NCBI RefSeq assembly: GCF_030812995.1
Contig: NZ_JAUSTT010000020.1
Location: forward strand, 1-64,000
DNA: 64,000 nt
Source: Bacillus chungangensis
GTDB taxonomy: Bacteria; Bacillota; Bacilli; Bacillales; Bacillaceae_C
Direction of reading: 5' to 3'
The notes beneath the pieces were generated by a model. The model saw only the letters and a list, made by a program, of their open reading frames with translations. It ran no database searches and was not told the DNA's origin. Positions 1-8,349 of this stretch are shown here, in pieces; the stretch's first letter is position 1; each line of letters begins with the position of its first letter. The translations under genes were made by a program, and so were the position numbers.

Positions 1-63
1 TCTTGCGAAAAATATTTTTTGTTCTTCGTTTGGATATATCCGATATTTATATGCTTTCAACAT
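1..63 (-). CDS. tnpB: TnpB of an IS200/IS605 element, N-terminus only (runs off left edge)
   Basis: The first 21 codons of a TnpB-type RNA-guided nuclease start at base 63 on the minus strand and run out of the window. The start MLKAYKYRIYPNEEQKIFFA is the usual TnpB opening (K-x-R-x-Y-P-x-x-x-Q). It lies 9 bp downstream of the tnpA remnant, the usual tnpA-tnpB order. Whether the rest is intact cannot be seen here. Confidence 0.8.
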   Translation of the reverse strand, partial: MLKAYKYRIYPNEEQKIFFAR

Positions 64-72
64 TTTCTACAC

Positions 73-324
73 CTACTTTCTGCCTTGTTTTTCAATGTAC
101 TGCTTGATTTTTTCTACAGAAGTACCGCCTGTAGTAAACAAGCAGAAACTTCTTGACCAAAACATTTCTTTCCAAATTTTTTTGCGAACAATGGGAAAGT
201 CACGTTTTATTAGAAGAGAACTTGCACGCTTATACACATTTAGAAACTTTGATAACTCACTATTCGGATGTGCCTTAAACATGCGGTTTTTTATAATTCT
301 ATCAAACCATATTGTATAGACTAA
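73..324 (-). pseudogene. tnpA: IS200-type TnpA transposase, N-terminally truncated
   Basis: The C-terminal half of an IS200/IS605 Y1 transposase. Visible family features are the S-K-F-x-N-x-Y-K-x-A-S-S helix, the W..FWSRSFCL strand and the IKQYIEKQG segment that carries the catalytic tyrosine. The frame is open back to a TGA at 325-327. The upstream half with the HUH metal-binding histidines is absent, so the protein cannot be active. An apparent ATG at 280-282 is inside the domain and is not a true start. tnpB begins just downstream. Confidence 0.75.
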
Positions 325-329
325 TCATA

Positions 330-440
330 GAACAATCTTTTGGCTTACGCCAACCGAAAATTCATCTTCCACTTTCATTGGGCTATGCCCTTCACATTTA
401 GAAGTGGGAGAATTCTTTTCAAAAATCCAGTTAAATCTAC
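330..440 (-). mobile_element. Left end of the truncated IS200/IS605 element
   Basis: Lies upstream of the tnpA remnant. It holds a subterminal imperfect hairpin in which GAATTCTCCCACTT pairs with a GAAAGTGG...GAATT arm. This is the style of structured end recognised by IS200/IS605 TnpA. The outer part (about 401-440) is repeated nearly unchanged at 1595-1632, which suggests two ends of the same element type. Exact cleavage positions are not determined. Confidence 0.5.
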
Positions 441-451
441 TGGCAGAACAA

Positions 452-496
452 AAAACAGGTAGAGAAAAAAAATCGATTTTTTTCTCCACCTGTTTT
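452..496 (-). terminator. Intrinsic terminator after the Gfo/Idh oxidoreductase
   Basis: A long inverted repeat (AAAACAGGT-GAGAAAAAAA ... TTTTTTTCTC-ACCTGTTTT) sits just downstream of the oxidoreductase stop codon. It is A/T-rich on both sides, so it could work in both directions. Confidence 0.75.
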
Positions 497-501
497 CATT
501 T

Positions 502-1467
502 TTATCCGTTTTTAAGCAGCTTTTCCAACACCTTTTGTACGGCAAATCCTTCTTTAAAAGAGATTATTTTCGCTGATTTTCCTTCTATTGCTTCGACAAT
601 GCTCGTCACGAGCAAATGATGATGATCGTTGCTTTCTACTTCAAGTAGCTGGCTTGGCTTGTCCAATGTCTGTTCTTCTAATTGCCGCCAATTTCTAAGG
701 GTAAGAACCCTTTTCTCACCGTAAAATGTAAAAGCAATATCATCTTTCTGGCCAATGCCGCTTAATCCGTCGATTAAAATAACCGTTCCATCTTTTGCTT
801 GTAATCTCGCAATAACACCTGTCTCACAAGCTTCCAAATTGCTAGGATAATCTACAAACGATGCAACGCTTTCGATGTCGCCGCACAATTCTAAAATAAG
901 CTGCAAGTAATGGGGAGTTATCTCACGAATAAATCCCCCTTGTTCTCTCGTGCCAATCCAAGGGTTTTGCTGCCATTCTCTCGGCCATTTGCTAAAGTGC
1001 ATCGATAATTCCACTCTTTTTATTTTCCCAATCTGGCCTGATTTGATTTTTTCGATGAACGTATTTACTTCATTGCTATATGGCAAAGGAAAATGAATAG
1101 CATGTACAACATTTGCTTGATCAGCAAGCTCCCACATTTCCTTCGCTTCCTTATACGAATTGGCAAGCGGCTTTTCACATAAGATATGCTTTCCTGCTGC
1201 TAAGACATCGACCGCCATGGCATGATGATAAGTAGGGGGAACAGCAATATATACAAGATCAATTGCTGGATCAGCAAGCATCTCTTTATAATCTGTGTAT
1301 GTCGCTGCCTGATCTAGTTGTTTACTAAACTCCAATAAAAGTTCTTTATTCGTATCACAGATCGCCTTCACGTTCGTTTGGCGATGTTCATGAAATTTCC
1401 TTAACAGCCTTTCTCCTACTGCACCGAGTCCAATAATGCCAACCTGTAATTGTTGTTTCTCTTTCAT
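502..1467 (-). CDS. Gfo/Idh/MocA-family NAD(P)-dependent oxidoreductase
   Basis: A 321-residue cytosolic dehydrogenase of the Gfo/Idh/MocA family. The N-terminal Rossmann fold has the dinucleotide motif GIIGLGAVG (residues 10-18). The family signature CEKPLA is at 97-102, whose Lys normally takes part in catalysis. The C-terminal half is the usual alpha/beta substrate domain. The substrate is probably a sugar, inositol or related polyol, but it cannot be told from sequence. The start is supported by TAGGTG upstream of the ATG. The gene stands alone between IS605-type end sequences (about 400-440 and 1555-1632). Confidence 0.85.
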   Translation of the reverse strand: MKEKQQLQVGIIGLGAVGERLLRKFHEHRQTNVKAICDTNKELLLEFSKQLDQAATYTDYKEMLADPAIDLVYIAVPPTYHHAMAVDVLAAGKHILCEKPLANSYKEAKEMWELADQANVVHAIHFPLPYSNEVNTFIEKIKSGQIGKIKRVELSMHFSKWPREWQQNPWIGTREQGGFIREITPHYLQLILELCGDIESVASFVDYPSNLEACETGVIARLQAKDGTVILIDGLSGIGQKDDIAFTFYGEKRVLTLRNWRQLEEQTLDKPSQLLEVESNDHHHLLVTSIVEAIEGKSAKIISFKEGFAVQKVLEKLLKNG

Positions 1468-1554
1468 CCAAACACCTACTTCTTCTGTTAATAAAACCTA
1501 CTTTATTACGTTATTTATTTTATCATAAGCATGAACACATCAAAAAGATTGGCG

Positions 1555-1635
1555 CTACTGTGCTCACCACTTATCGGCCTTGCGGTCTGATTGAAGTGGG
1601 AGAATTCTTTTCGGAAATCCAGTTAAATCTGAATG
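1555..1635 (-). mobile_element. Orphan IS200/IS605 left-end relic
   Basis: About 35 bp here (GAAGTGGGAGAATTCTTTTC then AAATCCAGTTAAATCT) match the left end at 401-440. No transposase gene adjoins it. A partial hairpin with CTCACCACTT is visible. It is probably a solo end left after excision or decay. The rest of 1636-1839 shows nothing recognisable. Confidence 0.5.
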
Positions 1636-1839
1636 ACTCTTTTATCTATAGAATCTACAACAATGTTAATTTAACTGATTGTTTACATACAATAATGTTA
1701 TTTCATTTTCTTCTTTTTAGTATCCATTTTCTCAAAACAAACAACAATCAAGTAATTTTAAAAATATGTGTTTTTTCAGTATTTACGTCCGATTGTAGTA
1801 GATTAATATGAAAGAAAAGCAGATAGTTAATAGAATAAT

Positions 1840-1983
1840 TTATTGAACAAATTCTATCGTTTTAGCTGTTCGTTCCGCTACTGATTTCCCCATCATTTGC
1901 TCAACAAGATATAATGCCATGTTAATTCCTGAAGAAACCCCTCCAGAAGTTATAAGGTTACTATCATGTATAACTTGTCTTTC
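1840..1983 (-). pseudogene. DJ-1/PfpI-family protein, C-terminal fragment
   Basis: About 47 codons read open on the minus strand to a TAA at 1840-1842. They give ...DSNLITSGGVSSGINMAL YLVEQ..., the characteristic C-terminal segment of DJ-1/PfpI (ThiJ/isonitrile hydratase-like) proteins. A TGA lies directly upstream at 1984-1986, and no start or nucleophile-elbow region exists. The fragment overlaps, in another frame, the last codons of the upstream YkvU-like gene, which points to a deletion junction near 1984. Confidence 0.7.
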
Positions 1984-3286
1984 TCAATGTAAGTGAAACA
2001 CCTGTTTTTCGACAAACAGTTACGTAATGCATCAATGTTAGGAGTACAGCTTCCATGTTCATGCCGATAATGACCCCGTGCATTTGAAAGTGTGGATGAG
2101 AACCAAATAAATATATGAGCAAATAACCAGCTGTTGTTGCCCACAATGCGTGATAAAGTGCATCTTTGATTAATCCAAATCCAATTAAAAAAGCCTGCAA
2201 TGGTATAACAAAGAAGTGAAACAAGAAAAAAGGCCAAAGCAATTTCAAGTAGACTGCAGCGGAAGTAGATGTGAAAAACAATTGGGTAAGCGGCTCGGCA
2301 AAAAATGAAAACAATACGACAGCAGGTATACCGTACAGAAACGTCATTATTGTCACCTGCTGCAACAACTTTTTCAACTGCGGGAAGTCTTTATCTGCAT
2401 ATGCTTTCGAAACAGTAGGAATAAGAACAGTTAAAAACGAATGGGCAATAAAAACCGGAAAAAAGCCAATTGATAATGCAACACCGGCAAGAACACCAAA
2501 TTGTTCTGTCGCAATCGTTTCAGATAAACCACTGATTACTAAAACTCCGATAATAAGAAATGGTTGGATCGCATTCGTGACTGCATGGAAGATTCGCAGC
2601 CCAGTAGCAGGAAGGGAAACAGCTAAAAGGTGCTTCCGAACATTCCTTCCACTCATTATCTGTTGCGGCTGGCGGCGCAAAGAATAAAATGGCGTGATAA
2701 AAGCCCGAAATAAATAAACAAAAACAACGACCTCACTGCCTACTAATGTCACTAATGCAATCAACAATGCTGACTCCGTTCGAAATGAAAACAATTGAAA
2801 AAGAAAAACAAGCAGGAGAAGTTGGATGACTCTGCGAAGAAAATTAGATATCGCTATTTTCCCCATTTGTTGAAGACCCATAAAATAGCCTCTCGCAATC
2901 GAAGAAAGTGAAATGATTGGAATTAAAATCACGACAAGCCAGCGAATAAATGGGTGATAGCGATGAAAGATCGGAACAAATGGAATCGTTAATACGGTAA
3001 CAACCATCAGCAGCCCCATTGAAAAAATAGCTAGTTTCATCGCATGATAAAGCAAGCTGCGATGGTAGCTGCGATCATTTTCGGCAATAAATTTTGATAT
3101 GGAGATGGGGAGCTCAAGACTTGCCAGCACTACTATTAAAAAAACAAGCGGCAAAATCGCCATATAAAGCCCCATTCCACCTTCTCCAAGCTCTCTAGCT
3201 AATATCATATTTATAAAGAATTCGAGACATTCACCAAGGAAAGCAGCAATCACTAAGAATAATGTTCCTTTGAAAAATGTATTCAT
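1964..3286 (-). CDS. Polysaccharide/lipid flippase of the SpoVB/YkvU family (MOP superfamily)
   Basis: A 440-residue polytopic membrane protein with about 12-14 hydrophobic segments, of the MOP/MATE-like polysaccharide-export branch that includes SpoVB and YkvU. The N-terminal stretch with E-F-x-I-N-M-x-L-A-R and GEGGMGLYMAILP is typical. Relatives flip lipid-linked intermediates or act in spore envelope formation, so a sporulation role is an inference. Length is close to YkvU (about 445) and shorter than SpoVB (about 518). The SD AAGGGGGA precedes the ATG. The last few codons run into the DJ-1 remnant, so the native C-terminus may have been replaced. Confidence 0.75.
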   Translation of the reverse strand: MNTFFKGTLFLVIAAFLGECLEFFINMILARELGEGGMGLYMAILPLVFLIVVLASLELPISISKFIAENDRSYHRSLLYHAMKLAIFSMGLLMVVTVLTIPFVPIFHRYHPFIRWLVVILIPIISLSSIARGYFMGLQQMGKIAISNFLRRVIQLLLLVFLFQLFSFRTESALLIALVTLVGSEVVVFVYLFRAFITPFYSLRRQPQQIMSGRNVRKHLLAVSLPATGLRIFHAVTNAIQPFLIIGVLVISGLSETIATEQFGVLAGVALSIGFFPVFIAHSFLTVLIPTVSKAYADKDFPQLKKLLQQVTIMTFLYGIPAVVLFSFFAEPLTQLFFTSTSAAVYLKLLWPFFLFHFFVIPLQAFLIGFGLIKDALYHALWATTAGYLLIYLFGSHPHFQMHGVIIGMNMEAVLLTLMHYVTVCRKTGVSLTLRKTSYT

Positions 3287-3521
3287 CTAGTCCCCCTTTA
3301 AGCGCATGTTCCAAAATCGATATAGCGCATCCATTATTCGTATGAATGACGCTGCAAGGAACATTTTCAATCGTAGCCTTTTCCTATTAATATGAGACAA
3401 GCTTATAAAATATTTTAAAAAACTGGGGGAAATTTTTATTCTTGCATGCTTATCTATCTTTCTTGTTCTGGATGTACGAATCATGATCTTGTAAATAGCA
3501 TCATTCAAGATAATGATTTAA

Positions 3522-4682
3522 TCAAAAAGATTTCTTTATGCTGAAACATGAAATAATAAAAAGCACTAAACCAATAATCGCAAATATTACATTCATGCTG
3601 CTCAGTCCAGAAATCATAGATCCCATTGCCATTCCAACGTAACGAACGAAATTGAAAAGACCTAATGCAGCTCCTCTATTTTCTATAAAATTGTTACTTA
3701 GCACTGTTGCATATAAAGGAGGTACAAATCCAACCGTTAATCCATATACAAATAACACCGCTATTAAACCGACAATTGTTTTATCATTTACTAATGCAAA
3801 GAAAAACACTGTTAATGTCATCAGCAAATTAATCGTGATAAATAATCTATTTAAGTGAAATTTAGTTTGTAAATATTTAAACAAAAAGCTGCCTACTATC
3901 ATACTGATCGTTAAAGGCAAATAGAGCATGCCAACTGCTCGCAGCGACACATGATAAACGTCCGTTAAGAGAGTAGGCAAATAAACCAAGATGCCAAAGT
4001 ACGTAAAAAATATCGCGAAACCGAGAACGAGAACCATCAATCCAGTCTGATTTGAAAATATATCGCGATATTTTACTACAATATCATGGAACTCAAATTT
4101 ATTTTTTACATTACGTTTGTCTGGAGGCAATAATGTAAAAGATAAAAGCAACAATATGATTGACATAACAAATAGGAAAATAAAGATACCTCTATAACCA
4201 TACCAATCTCCCAAAAATCCACCTAATAAAGGCGCTAATGCAGGTGCAATGGACAAAATAATTTGATATGTGCCCATCGCATTTCCTCTTTCTGTACCTT
4301 CGAATAATGCCGCAATGCTGTGGACGGCTATTAATGGCAGTGCTGCAGTGCCGATCGCCTGACAAATACGACAAACTAAAAACAAAGAAAAACTTGATGT
4401 GAATGCTGCCGTAATCGTTGATACACTAGTTAAAAACAAGCCAAAAATGACAATGTTTTTTTGATTTTTGAAATCGATTATAAACCCTAATACGACTTGT
4501 AAGATCGCCGTAATAAAGATAAAAATCCCTACAGAAAAATGTACTACATTTAAGGAAACGCCAAACGAATTCCTAATTAAAGGTATAATTGGTGTATATA
4601 TATTTTGATTTAAAGATGCAAAGAAAGTACTGATGCATAATAGATAGAAAAGCAATTGTTTGTTATTAACATCTGCTGTCAT
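3522..4682 (-). CDS. MFS drug:H+ antiporter (DHA1-type)
   Basis: A 386-residue major facilitator with 12 predicted membrane spans. The N-terminus NQNIYTPIIPLI and the loop VCRICQAIGTAALPLIA (motif C/B region of 12-TMS drug antiporters) place it with Bcr/EmrD-like multidrug exporters. It starts 15 bp after the MarR-family gene, with SD GGATAA upstream, so the two are one operon. This arrangement usually means that the MarR protein represses its own pump. The substrate is unknown. Confidence 0.8.
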   Translation of the reverse strand: MTADVNNKQLLFYLLCISTFFASLNQNIYTPIIPLIRNSFGVSLNVVHFSVGIFIFITAILQVVLGFIIDFKNQKNIVIFGLFLTSVSTITAAFTSSFSLFLVCRICQAIGTAALPLIAVHSIAALFEGTERGNAMGTYQIILSIAPALAPLLGGFLGDWYGYRGIFIFLFVMSIILLLLSFTLLPPDKRNVKNKFEFHDIVVKYRDIFSNQTGLMVLVLGFAIFFTYFGILVYLPTLLTDVYHVSLRAVGMLYLPLTISMIVGSFLFKYLQTKFHLNRLFITINLLMTLTVFFFALVNDKTIVGLIAVLFVYGLTVGFVPPLYATVLSNNFIENRGAALGLFNFVRYVGMAMGSMISGLSSMNVIFAIIGLVLFIISCFSIKKSF

Positions 4683-4697
4683 TGTGCATTATCCTTT

Positions 4698-5156
4698 CTA
4701 TAGGTTATTCGCTATGCTTTTTAAAAAACGATTAATAACTGCAAGTTCCTCATCGCTAAACTCTTGTAAAATGTCAATATACTTTTGTTTTGCTTTTTCA
4801 TGAAGCTGCTCGTGCAGCAAAGCAAGTCTTTCCCCTGATTCAGTTAATGTGTAATAAATTTCTTTTTTATTATCTTTTAATTCTTTTTCAATCATGATTT
4901 CTTGCTTCAATAATTTTTTTGTTGCTTTCGTAATAGCTGCTCTTGTTAAATCTAGTTTCTCTGCCAACATTCTATTATTAGCCATTTTTTCAGCCTTCAT
5001 AACAGCGACAATATGAAGTTGTGTTAGAGTCCATTCTTGGGCAATAACATTGCCTTCCTCATCAAAACGTTTATCTGTCACTCTCTTTTTATGCGCTGCT
5101 TCCCTTTTAGTAATTAGATGTTGCAGTGAATGTATCACTTGTTCATAACTCGCCAT
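4698..5156 (-). CDS. MarR-family transcriptional regulator
   Basis: A 152-residue winged-helix regulator. The central segment LTQLHIVAVMKAEKMANNRMLAEKLDLTRAAITKATKKLL is a MarR DNA-binding domain. It is followed by the wing (KDNKKEIYYTLTESG) and a C-terminal dimerisation helix. It is the first gene of an operon with the MFS pump, and its promoter carries an 18-bp perfect palindrome. It most likely represses this operon and is released by a toxic ligand. Confidence 0.85.
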   Translation of the reverse strand: MASYEQVIHSLQHLITKREAAHKKRVTDKRFDEEGNVIAQEWTLTQLHIVAVMKAEKMANNRMLAEKLDLTRAAITKATKKLLKQEIMIEKELKDNKKEIYYTLTESGERLALLHEQLHEKAKQKYIDILQEFSDEELAVINRFLKSIANNL

Positions 5157-5173
5157 GCAAACTCCTCCTCTTT

Positions 5174-5191
5174 TTGTTAACCGGTTAACAA
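5174..5191. promoter_or_regulatory. Candidate MarR operator (18-bp perfect palindrome)
   Basis: TTGTTAACCGGTTAACAA is a perfect palindrome. It lies between the -10 box and the start codon of the MarR gene, overlapping the expected transcription start region. Position and symmetry fit an autorepressor site. Confidence 0.7.
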
Positions 5192-5205
5192 TTTATTTGA
5201 TTTAA

Positions 5206-5234
5206 ATAATACAAAAAACCATTTTATTTGTCAA
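5206..5234 (-). promoter_or_regulatory. Sigma-A promoter of the MarR-MFS operon
   Basis: On the minus strand, TTGACA (5229-5234), a 17-bp spacer and TATTAT (5206-5211) form a near-consensus promoter. Transcription would start near 5199, just upstream of the palindrome at 5174-5191. Confidence 0.75.
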
Positions 5235-5391
5235 TAAAATGGTTTGATAAGCAACAAATTTATTTAAACAGAAGAAGAAAAAAGACTATTTATCCATGTT
5301 TGAAAAATAATCTTTTTCTTCTTTAAAACAAAAAATTTCAGAATGACAAGCTTAGAAAAGATGGAATGTCATTTTGAAGCAAATCGGAAAG

Positions 5392-5414
5392 AACAGCGGC
5401 CAAAAGACGCTGTT
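5392..5414 (-). terminator. Hairpin downstream of yitT
   Basis: AACAGCG and CGCTGTT form a 7-bp stem just after the yitT stop codon, followed on the minus strand by a short pyrimidine run. A second A/T-rich inverted repeat lies at about 5264-5322. Confidence 0.5.
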
Positions 5415-5428
5415 ATATGTCCTTTTAG

Positions 5429-6286
5429 TCATCCTTCTTTCATGATCTTCGTTTTACTAGCCTTATAGCCTTTGCCAATTAACTCATGAACACTATGAAT
5501 CGTCACATAGGCTTTTTCATCAATTTCATGAATAATATGCTTTAGCTGGACGATTTCTTGTTTATTGATGACGAGATACAAGACTTCTTTATTACTTCCA
5601 GTATAGCCTCCTCGTCCTTCCAGCACCGTCAATCCACGCGACATATGGGTGGTAATCATTTTAAGTACTTCATCCGGTGCATTTGACATAATTAATACCG
5701 CTACTTTTTCATCAATACCTTCTACCATAAAATCAATCGTTTTTGCTCCAACATAAACAGCAATTAACGTGTACATCGCTTTTTCTTGCCCAATGATAAA
5801 AACAGAACCGACTACAACGACAATATCAATGATAAGCATGCCTTTTCCGATGCTCCAGCCTAAATATTGATGAGCTAATCGCGCTAATATTGCCGATCCT
5901 CCTGACGTGCCGCCTGCACGAAAAATGAGGCCGATCCCGATACCAACAAATAGTCCCGCGAACAGCGCTGCTAATAACGTATCGCTGCTAAGATCCATGC
6001 CAATATTTTCTGTCATTAATAAAAAAAAGGAAGAAGCGATGATCGAAACGATTGTATATACGATGGTTCGCTTATTAAAAAATTTAAAACCAATGATTAA
6101 CAAAACGCCATTTAAAACAAAGTTTACAATCCCAGGAGACCAACCAAACAAGTAATAAGCTATAACAGTTAATCCTATAATGCCACCCTCTGATAAACGG
6201 TTTGGAATCGCAAAATAATGAATGCCAATTGCAAATATAAAGGAACCGATTATAATGAGGAAAATATCTCTCACAGTCTTTTTCAT
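5429..6286 (-). CDS. YitT-family membrane protein (DUF161/DUF2179)
   Basis: A 285-residue protein. The N-terminal two thirds hold five or six membrane segments with the YitT-family signature FAIPNRLSEGGIIGL and RAGGTSGGSAILA. The C-terminal soluble part (about residue 190 on, with MTTHMSRGLTVLEGRGGYTG) is a DUF2179 domain. The family is widespread in Firmicutes and its biochemical role is not established. The gene is monocistronic, with a hairpin downstream. Several paralogues per genome are normal, so no specific symbol is given. Confidence 0.85.
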   Translation of the reverse strand: MKKTVRDIFLIIIGSFIFAIGIHYFAIPNRLSEGGIIGLTVIAYYLFGWSPGIVNFVLNGVLLIIGFKFFNKRTIVYTIVSIIASSFFLLMTENIGMDLSSDTLLAALFAGLFVGIGIGLIFRAGGTSGGSAILARLAHQYLGWSIGKGMLIIDIVVVVGSVFIIGQEKAMYTLIAVYVGAKTIDFMVEGIDEKVAVLIMSNAPDEVLKMITTHMSRGLTVLEGRGGYTGSNKEVLYLVINKQEIVQLKHIIHEIDEKAYVTIHSVHELIGKGYKASKTKIMKEG

Positions 6287-6431
6287 ATTCTCATCCTTGT
6301 CTCTTTTTCATACTGTCATCAGATGTTTTGATTATACAACAAAAAAATAGCCGCGGATACAAACCGCAGCATTTTTTTCCCATTTCTAACCGAGAGCAAA
6401 CTCACCCGACAATCAGTGAAAAAGGAAGAGT

Positions 6432-7847
6432 TTAGCTCTTTTTCGTCTCTTCTAAGATGGCAAAAATAATTTCTGCACTTTTCGTGTTATCGATCAGACC
6501 CGCAAACAATTCTTTTCCCGGACCATATGCATAGACATTTACTTCTTCTGCAGTATGGCCGTTTGTTGTCCAACCAGTATGAGAACGAGCATCAAAGATC
6601 CGCTTTATTGTATTGTTTATTTTCGCCAAATAGTAGTGACGATCTTCTTTATTCGATGCTATGTGATACTCATCTGCTGCTTTTTGTACTGATTCTATTT
6701 CTTCCACAGTCAGTTCTAGATCAATATACATAGTTAGCGTTTCTTCTACATCTTCACCACTGGCAATTTCTTCTGTCATAAATGCTGGGGTTCGTTTTGC
6801 GGCTTTAATGACAGATGGATTCCAGTTATAAATGCCATTTCCATCTTCATCATTAGCACCTAATGACAACCCTCCAGTTGAGTGGTCTGCTGTTGCAATG
6901 ACTAGCGTATGTGGATCATTCTTCGCATAGTCAATCGCTGCTTTGAATGCTTGCTCAAAATCTTCCATTTCACTCATTGCGCCAACGATATCATTATCAT
7001 GGCCGGCCCAGTCGATTTGGCTTCCCTCCACCATCAAAAAGAAACCATTTTCATTCTTGCTTAAACGCTCAAGCGCCGCTGTCGTCATTTCCGTTAAAGA
7101 AGGCGTTTCATTTGTACGATCCAGCATTTTAGGCAAGCCACCTTCGGCAAAGAGACCGAGAATTTGATTATTTTTATCGTTTAAAAGTTCATCTCGATTT
7201 GTGACATAGCTAAAACCATCTTGCTGAAACGCTTCCGCCAAATTACGATCGCTGCGCACAAAATTCTTTTTGCCGCCGCCAAGCATAACGTCAATTTTAT
7301 GCTTCCCATTAACAAGTTCATCATAGTAATCGTCAGCGATTTCATCCATGTTTTTACGGCTCTCATTATGAGCGCCATACGCTGCTGGAGTCGCATGGGT
7401 AATTTCCGATGTCGCTACCAGACCTGTTGCTTTGCCATTTTCTTTCGCTTGTTCTAAAACAGTTTGAACTTTATTTTTATCATGATCTACTGCAATTGCA
7501 TTGTTATATGTTTTCACACCACTAGACATCGCTGTTGCCGCCGAGGCAGAATCCGTAATATTTTCACGCCCATCATCTGGATATGTAGTCTGTTGGCCTA
7601 CTAAGTAATGATCGAACTCGGTAAGTTCCATTTCTTTTGTCTCAGGATCATTCTTCATATAACGAAGTGCAGTCATATAGGAGACACCCATGCCATCCCC
7701 AATGAGAAAAATGATATTTTTAATCTCTTTCTTTTCTTCCAACTCCGCTTTTACTGGTGATGTGTAAGCTCCTCCAAATACGATTGCTGTCAATACAGAT
7801 GTCATCATTGCTAAGGCCAGTATTTTCTTTGCTACCTTTTTCTTCAT
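6432..7847 (-). CDS. Secreted alkaline phosphatase (PhoA/PhoB type)
   Basis: An exported metal-dependent phosphomonoesterase that releases phosphate from organic esters. The chosen ATG at 7847 follows GGAGGG. It gives a 471-residue protein starting MKKKVAKKILALAMM, a clear signal peptide. A longer reading from 7970 has no SD and runs back through the Pho box. Visible motifs are IGDGMG (metal ligand Asp), TDSASAATA (nucleophile Ser), the EGSQIDWAGHDND metal site and the TADHSTGG loop. Length fits the Bacillus PhoA/PhoB group. The Pho box upstream implies induction by phosphate starvation through PhoPR. Confidence 0.9.
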   Translation of the reverse strand: MKKKVAKKILALAMMTSVLTAIVFGGAYTSPVKAELEEKKEIKNIIFLIGDGMGVSYMTALRYMKNDPETKEMELTEFDHYLVGQQTTYPDDGRENITDSASAATAMSSGVKTYNNAIAVDHDKNKVQTVLEQAKENGKATGLVATSEITHATPAAYGAHNESRKNMDEIADDYYDELVNGKHKIDVMLGGGKKNFVRSDRNLAEAFQQDGFSYVTNRDELLNDKNNQILGLFAEGGLPKMLDRTNETPSLTEMTTAALERLSKNENGFFLMVEGSQIDWAGHDNDIVGAMSEMEDFEQAFKAAIDYAKNDPHTLVIATADHSTGGLSLGANDEDGNGIYNWNPSVIKAAKRTPAFMTEEIASGEDVEETLTMYIDLELTVEEIESVQKAADEYHIASNKEDRHYYLAKINNTIKRIFDARSHTGWTTNGHTAEEVNVYAYGPGKELFAGLIDNTKSAEIIFAILEETKKS

Positions 7848-7910
7848 CACATTTATCCCTCCACATTTTATTTTCTCCACATTCAGTTTAAAAAAACGAC
7901 TTAAATTTCT

Positions 7911-7938
7911 CATAAATATCTTGTTAAGAGATTGTAAA
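7911..7938 (-). promoter_or_regulatory. Pho box (PhoP-binding repeats) upstream of the alkaline phosphatase
   Basis: Read on the minus strand there are three hexamers at 11-bp spacing: TTTACA (7933-7938), TTAACA (7922-7927) and TTTATG (7911-7916), separated by 5 bp each. The known Bacillus PhoP site is TT(A/C/T)ACA repeats with 4-6 bp gaps, so the first two match fully and the third partly. It lies about 65-90 bp upstream of the start codon. Confidence 0.7.
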
Positions 7939-7942
7939 GAAG

Positions 7943-8131
7943 ATAAAGTGAAGCTTCTATCAGTGGTCAAAGGCTAAGATCGTAAACGTCCTCAAAAAGG
8001 AAACCGCTTTTTCTTCGTGCTGATGCCCAAACCAATCGAACATTTGACTTTCAGTTATTCCCCACCTAGCGCTTCTGATTCCTCTTACTCCCCGAGGTGG
8101 GGGGCTTACTGCCAATTAGATGTGGGATAAA
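7943..8131 (+). repeat. Dispersed hairpin-ended repeat, copy A (5' hairpin partly deleted)
   Basis: Shares with copies B-D the blocks ATAAAGTGAA, CAAAGGCTAAGAT, a CGTCCTC...GGAAACCGCTTTTTCTTCG segment, the 3' hairpin CCCCACCT...CGAGGTGGGG, and the end block TTAGATGTGGGATAAA. It begins directly next to the Pho box of the alkaline phosphatase. No coding capacity is evident. Confidence 0.75.
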
Positions 8132-8271
8132 AAGGAAATCAACTGATAGCTCACTGGTAGATTGGGCTTATTTTTTGCTCGTTTCGGCTTGTAAATATAA
8201 AGATGGTTGATAACTAGCCTGCTTATTTCTGTTCATCACTCAATCAAGTCATCTGAACTCAATTGAGCGGG

Positions 8272-8320
8272 AAGGGGCTGTCCTAAAAAGTGATATAAAT
8301 AACTTTTAGGACAGCCCTTT
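8272..8320 (-). terminator. Terminator after pabC
   Basis: A 17-bp inverted repeat AAGGGGCTGTCCTAAAA / TTTTAGGACAGCCCTTT with a short loop lies just downstream of the pabC stop. The stretch 8132-8271 shows no other feature. Confidence 0.8.
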
Positions 8321-8349
8321 AGAGAAACAGCTTTATTCACTTATCTCTT

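Noticed and set aside
3287-3508. 73-codon minus-strand ORF before the YkvU-like gene
   Set aside because: No ribosome binding site, no recognisable motif and unusual composition; likely chance.
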